DNA of 64,000 nucleotides from Stemphylium vesicarium (Eukaryota > Ascomycota > Dothideomycetes > Pleosporales > Pleosporaceae). A program made the position numbers and the translations under genes. The stretch is taken from assembly GCA_004380135.1 (NCBI GenBank), contig QXCR01000022.1:62001-126000 (forward strand). The letters run 5' to 3'. Shown here piece after piece: positions 60,425-64,000 of the stretch. Positions within the stretch are counted from its first letter, which is position 1. Every line of letters starts with the position of its first letter. The notes under the pieces are model-generated. The model did not search any database. It saw only the letters and a list, made by a program, of their open reading frames with translations, and was not told where the DNA came from.

Positions 60425-61759
60425 ATGGTGAAAGACAACAAGTTTTACGACATCCTAGGGGTAAGCACAGCCTCGTCCGCACCTTTGTAGAGGAGCATGA
60501 CCTAACAGCAGCAGGTGTCGCCAGACTGCTCCGAATCACAACTGAAATCCGCCTACAAGAAGGGTGCGCTCAAGTGGCATCCCGATAAGAACGCACACAA
60601 CCCCGAGGCCGCAGACAAGTTCAAGGACCTCTCACACGCCTACGAAGTTCTCTCCGACCCACAAAAGCGCCAAATATATGACCAATATGGTGAGGAGGGT
60701 CTCGAGCAAGGTGGCATGGGCGGCGGAGGCGGCATGGCTGCCGAGGACCTGTTCGCTCAGTTCTTTGGCGGCGGCGGCGGTCCCTTTGGAGGCATGTTCG
60801 GCGGCGGTATGGGCGGAGGACGCGAACAAGGCCCCAAGAAGGCACGCACAATCTCCCATGTCCACAAGGTATCGCTCGAGGATGTCTACCGCGGCAAAGT
60901 TTCGAAGCTCGCTCTCCAGAAGTCGGTCATTTGCCCCAAGTGCACCGGTCTCGGCGGCAAGGACGGTGCGGTTAAGAAGTGTGCTGGCTGCGACGGTCGC
61001 GGTATGAAGCACATGATGAGGCAGATGGGCCCCATGATCCAGCGCTTCCAGACCGTCTGCCCAGACTGCCAGGGAGAGGGAGAAATCATCCGTGACAAGG
61101 ACCGATGCAAGCAGTGCAACGGCAAGAAGACCATCATCGAGCGCAAGGTCCTCCACGTCCACGTTGACCGCGGTGTCAAGAGCGGCCACAAGATCGAGTT
61201 CCGAGGCGAAGGTGACCAGCTACCTGGTGTCGAGCCAGGCGACGTTGTTTTCGAAATCGAGCAGAAGCCCCACGCACGCTTCCAACGCAAGGACGACGAC
61301 CTTTTCTATCAGGCCGAGATCGACCTGCTGACTGCCCTCGCCGGAGGCCAGATCCACATTGAGCACCTGGATGAGCGATGGTTAACCGTCGACATCATCC
61401 CCGGTGAGTGCATCAGCCCCGGCGAAGTCAAGGTGATCCGCGGCCAAGGTATGCCATCATACCGACACCACGACTTTGGTAACCTGTACATCCAATTCGA
61501 CGTCAAGTTCCCCGAGCGCCTGGGCAACGAAGAGGGCGGCCCGATGAATCCCGAGCAGATCCGCGCTCTCGAATCGGTCCTACCTCCCCGCAAGGTCCCT
61601 GAGGCTATGCCCCCGCCAGACGCCATGACCGAGGACTTCACCCTCGAGGACGTCGAACAAGGTGGTGAGGGCGCTCGCGCTCGCGGTATGGGCGGCATGG
61701 ATGATGACGAGGATGAAATGCACCCAGGTGCTGAGCGCGTACAGTGTGCATCGCAGTAA
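60425..61759 (+). CDS. YDJ1: Type I Hsp40 co-chaperone, farnesylated (Ydj1/Mas5)
   Basis: Stimulates Hsp70 ATPase and delivers unfolded proteins, including mitochondrial precursors. Exons 60425-60460 and 60515-61759 encode 426 residues; the join rebuilds FYDILG-VSPDCSE at the start of the J domain. The order is: J domain with HPD (LKWHPDKN), a Gly/Phe-rich linker (about 75-110), four CxxCxGxG zinc-finger repeats (CPKCTGLG, CAGCDGRG, CPDCQGEG, CKQCNGKK, the last imperfect), the substrate-binding C-terminal domain, an acidic Met/Asp tail and a terminal CaaX box, CASQ, for farnesyl anchoring. This is the same CaaX as I recall for yeast Ydj1. The first exon is 36 nt. Confidence 0.95.
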
Positions 61760-62358
61760 AATACTGCAAAGCACACATGTATCTTTTTCCGGCAGGCAAG
61801 GAGCGGACGTGGTATGAATTACGAGCACGACAGCTATGAAGCAAGCGATGTGTGTCTGTGAAAGGGAAATCGGTTCGGCGTCGTGGGAGTTTGTTTATTG
61901 CATCAGCAGAGGAGGGGCTTTTTTTTCCCACAAAACTCCGTCAGTCTGACGCAAGGCCCTGCCGAAGTTACCCAGATAGAGAGACACACACTGAGAGAGA
62001 GGGGAGGAAGGACTGGGCTCTACGATACCAAAGCATGGTTCCTTTTTGTTTTTCTGCAAGTTCAATTGATTGGTTAGACCGATGGATAAGTAGCCCCATG
62101 TATTTTCGAGTTCTTTCTATTCTATTCGTTCAATCGGATGAAGAAGGACGAATGTCATCTTTCCATTTCTCTTCTACTACCACTTCCCTAATCCACATGG
62201 CGTTCCTGTTAGAGCCGGGGCTTGATCATGGTAAGGAAGGTGAGGTACAATAGTTTTTATCAAAAGAGAGAAACTCGGATTGCAGTTTACCATGTCTCTC
62301 TCTGTTCCCCCATCCCTCACTAAAATTTCCATTAACAATCACCACAAACCCCTCCATC
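61760..62358. other. 3' region between convergent Hsp40 and CFT1 genes
   Basis: About 600 nt between two convergent stops. A short poly-T run near 61919 and T-rich tracts near 62040 and 62250 fit polyadenylation regions. No gene. Confidence 0.55.
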
Positions 62359-64000
62359 CTATCTCCCCCTCCCCCCAAAAATGCCCCAACCAGCAAGAAC
62401 CTCCCTCTCCCCCCAAAACATCCACTCTCCCTCTCCATACTTGCCCAACCCCTCTCTGCGTCCCCTTTCCCCCAACTCGCCCCATCTCATAAGCAAATTC
62501 CCGTCCAGCATGCCCCTCGCTCCCGTCCCAGCATCCCAGCCTCCATCCGGTGTCTCACTCGCGCGAAACGCACGGGGATTGAGTCCCGCGGCGCTATCCA
62601 GCGTGTTAGCGAGATAGGCGCTGAGGTTGGATAGGCGTCTGTAGGTGTCTTCGCTGAGCGGGGTGATGAGCGCGAGGGTACCGGATTGCGTTGTGTGAAG
62701 GATTTGGTGGAGGGGCTGTTGCGGCGGCTCGTCCTTGTTGTCGTCGGGCGATGAGGTGTCCATTTCGAAGCCGTCTGGTGCAGCCGCGGCGCCGGCGAAG
62801 TCGGTGGATGATGGCATCTTGAGGTGCGAGGTTAGGAGGTGCATTGTTGAGGGGAAGTGGCCCGTGTGGAAGGTGGATTTGTGGAGGAGGCGGGATCCGG
62901 CTTCGGATTTTGGATCTGGGGATCTGGGTTAGCGGGGGAGATGGTTTAGGCGCGGGGGGTTAGGGGACGTACTGTCGGGGTCGAATTGAAGGACTTGTAG
63001 GTTCATGTCTGCGTCAGCGACGACGAGGTGGAGTTGTTGTTCGAAGGGGAGAAAGTCGACGGCTATGGTTTCGAGATGGTGTTTTGAGCGCGCGAAGAGG
63101 GACATTTTGTAGGGTTCTTCCTGTGGTGGTGTTAGTATGATGCTCGTTGGATGATTGTGTGTGTGGGAGGGTTGACTTGCAGTGTATCCTGTGAACCAAA
63201 CGCCGCGGTATGCGTCGCTCATAGCGAGCATGCCCGTTCCAGGCAGGTTCTTCAGATCGCTGACGTAGCATTGCATGTCCATAAAGGCAACAGGTAGGAG
63301 AGTTCCGTCTTCTTTTAGACCTCGTACCATGCACTTTTGCCCTTGTGCCATGATCATAAAGCCTTGCGTACCGAGCTCCGAGATGGCGGATACGGCACCT
63401 TTGACTTCGTCCTTAACGATGAGCTTGAGGCGCTTGCTGGTCTCTGGTCGGTCTGGCTCAGGGACTACAGTAATGACTTCGAAGATGCGAATACAACCCT
63501 TAGTCGCGAGATCTTCCCCGTGAACTATTGAGGTTCCCACTGCAATGAGATCTTTGCACTGGTGCGTGTTTTCGCTGACCTCAAGGTTGAGCGTCTTGAT
63601 ACTTAGCACAACTTCTTGCGGATCAAGAACGTGCGAATCAATGATGGTCCAAGATTTCTCATCCAGTAACTTAAGAACACCGCGTTCGATACTGGGTTTG
63701 AAGGTCATGTCTTCCTTGGGTAGTTCGTAGTGGTAGGTCTCAGTTGGGTCTAGCTGGTACTCTTCAGGCTGTCCTGTGCCAACGATGTACAGTCCCGATG
63801 TATGGTACGCAAGAGCATGCACTTCAGCCTCCATAGGAAATCGTCGCGTCGCCCAGCCCAAGTGGCCATAGTGTGCTAGAGGCGGAAGTCGAGAGATGCG
63901 AAGAGTGTCGGTAGAGTCTAGATAGGCAAACCCGCGCTGGCAGCTAGAAGTATGGAAAGACGTCAAGCTCTTCACAGGTTTGCCACTGAGACCAATGACA
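62359..64000 (-). CDS. CFT1: CFT1, CPSF160-type mRNA cleavage and polyadenylation factor subunit (C-terminal part)
   Basis: Component of the 3'-end processing complex that reads the polyadenylation signal. The gene runs off the right edge, so only the C-terminal 500 or so residues are present, in exons 63181-64000 (open to the edge), 62973-63120 and 62359-62915. Family features are FAYLDSTDTLRISRLP, YHTSGLYIVGT, GCIRIFEV, SDAYRGVWFTGYT-EEPYKMSLFARS, HTGHFPSTMHLLTS and the terminal GTLALITPLSEDTYRRLS with LNPRAFRA. The intron at 63121-63180 begins with GC (ACT|GCAAGT) and contains a perfect CTAAC branch site. It is exactly 60 nt with no stop, so its retention would insert 20 residues. The other intron (62916-62972) is normal GT-AG. 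Confidence 0.9.

Noticed and set aside
1..64000. Transposons, CRISPR arrays, prophage-like or viral insertions
   Set aside because: No transposase, reverse transcriptase, integrase, direct-repeat array or long terminal repeats could be recognised on either strand; CRISPR is not expected in a fungal genome.

Overview
This window is nuclear DNA of a filamentous ascomycete (Pezizomycotina). The evidence is many short introns (about 46-136 nt, mostly GT-AG), compact genes on both strands, and families typical of these fungi: an AflY-like questin oxidase, a Pth11/SAT4-type rhodopsin-domain protein, an Msy-type EF-hand MscS channel, a DUF3659-repeat LEA-like protein and GABA-type permeases. A Dothideomycete, perhaps Pleosporales, is likely from the flavour of the proteins, but that placement is inference. 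Exon joins were made by hand. For almost every gene the exon lengths sum to a multiple of three and the joined protein matches the family across each splice. I support 20 protein-coding genes and 3 probable gene relics. I recognised no tRNA, rRNA, CRISPR array or intact transposon.

Layout. 0.5-5.5 kb: a CDP-alcohol phosphotransferase (phospholipid synthesis), a conserved multi-pass membrane protein and a GH105 hydrolase whose stop lies 23 nt from its convergent neighbour. 7.8-12 kb: two convergent amino-acid permeases. 12.5-17 kb: a rhodopsin-domain membrane protein and a questin-oxidase-like enzyme, followed by about 3 kb without a recognisable gene. 20-29 kb: an Msy-type mechanosensitive channel, a relic that may be GIY-YIG-like, alpha-tubulin and a steryl-ester/acid lipase. 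29.8-36 kb: PEX6 and a small GPI-anchored wall protein. 37-46.5 kb: a 1795-residue LEA-like protein with 15 tandem repeats, then an IQ-motif protein. 46.5-50.3 kb: gene-poor, holding two broken gene fragments on the minus strand. 50.3-54.3 kb: a two-domain dienelactone-hydrolase-like/SnoaL protein and a small Ser/Pro-rich candidate secreted protein. 54.5-64 kb: MSH1 and uroporphyrinogen decarboxylase sharing a 182-nt divergent promoter, a YDJ1-type Hsp40, and the 3' part of CFT1, which runs off the right edge.

The genes do not form one pathway. Most are housekeeping genes (lipid synthesis, cytoskeleton, peroxisome, haem, mitochondrial mismatch repair, chaperone, mRNA 3'-end processing) mixed with accessory, transport and surface genes. 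The most unusual observations are the 15-repeat LEA-like protein, two probable GC-AG introns (one of 60 nt that can be retained in frame), the very small exons of the GABA-type permease, and the degraded block at 47.6-49.2 kb.
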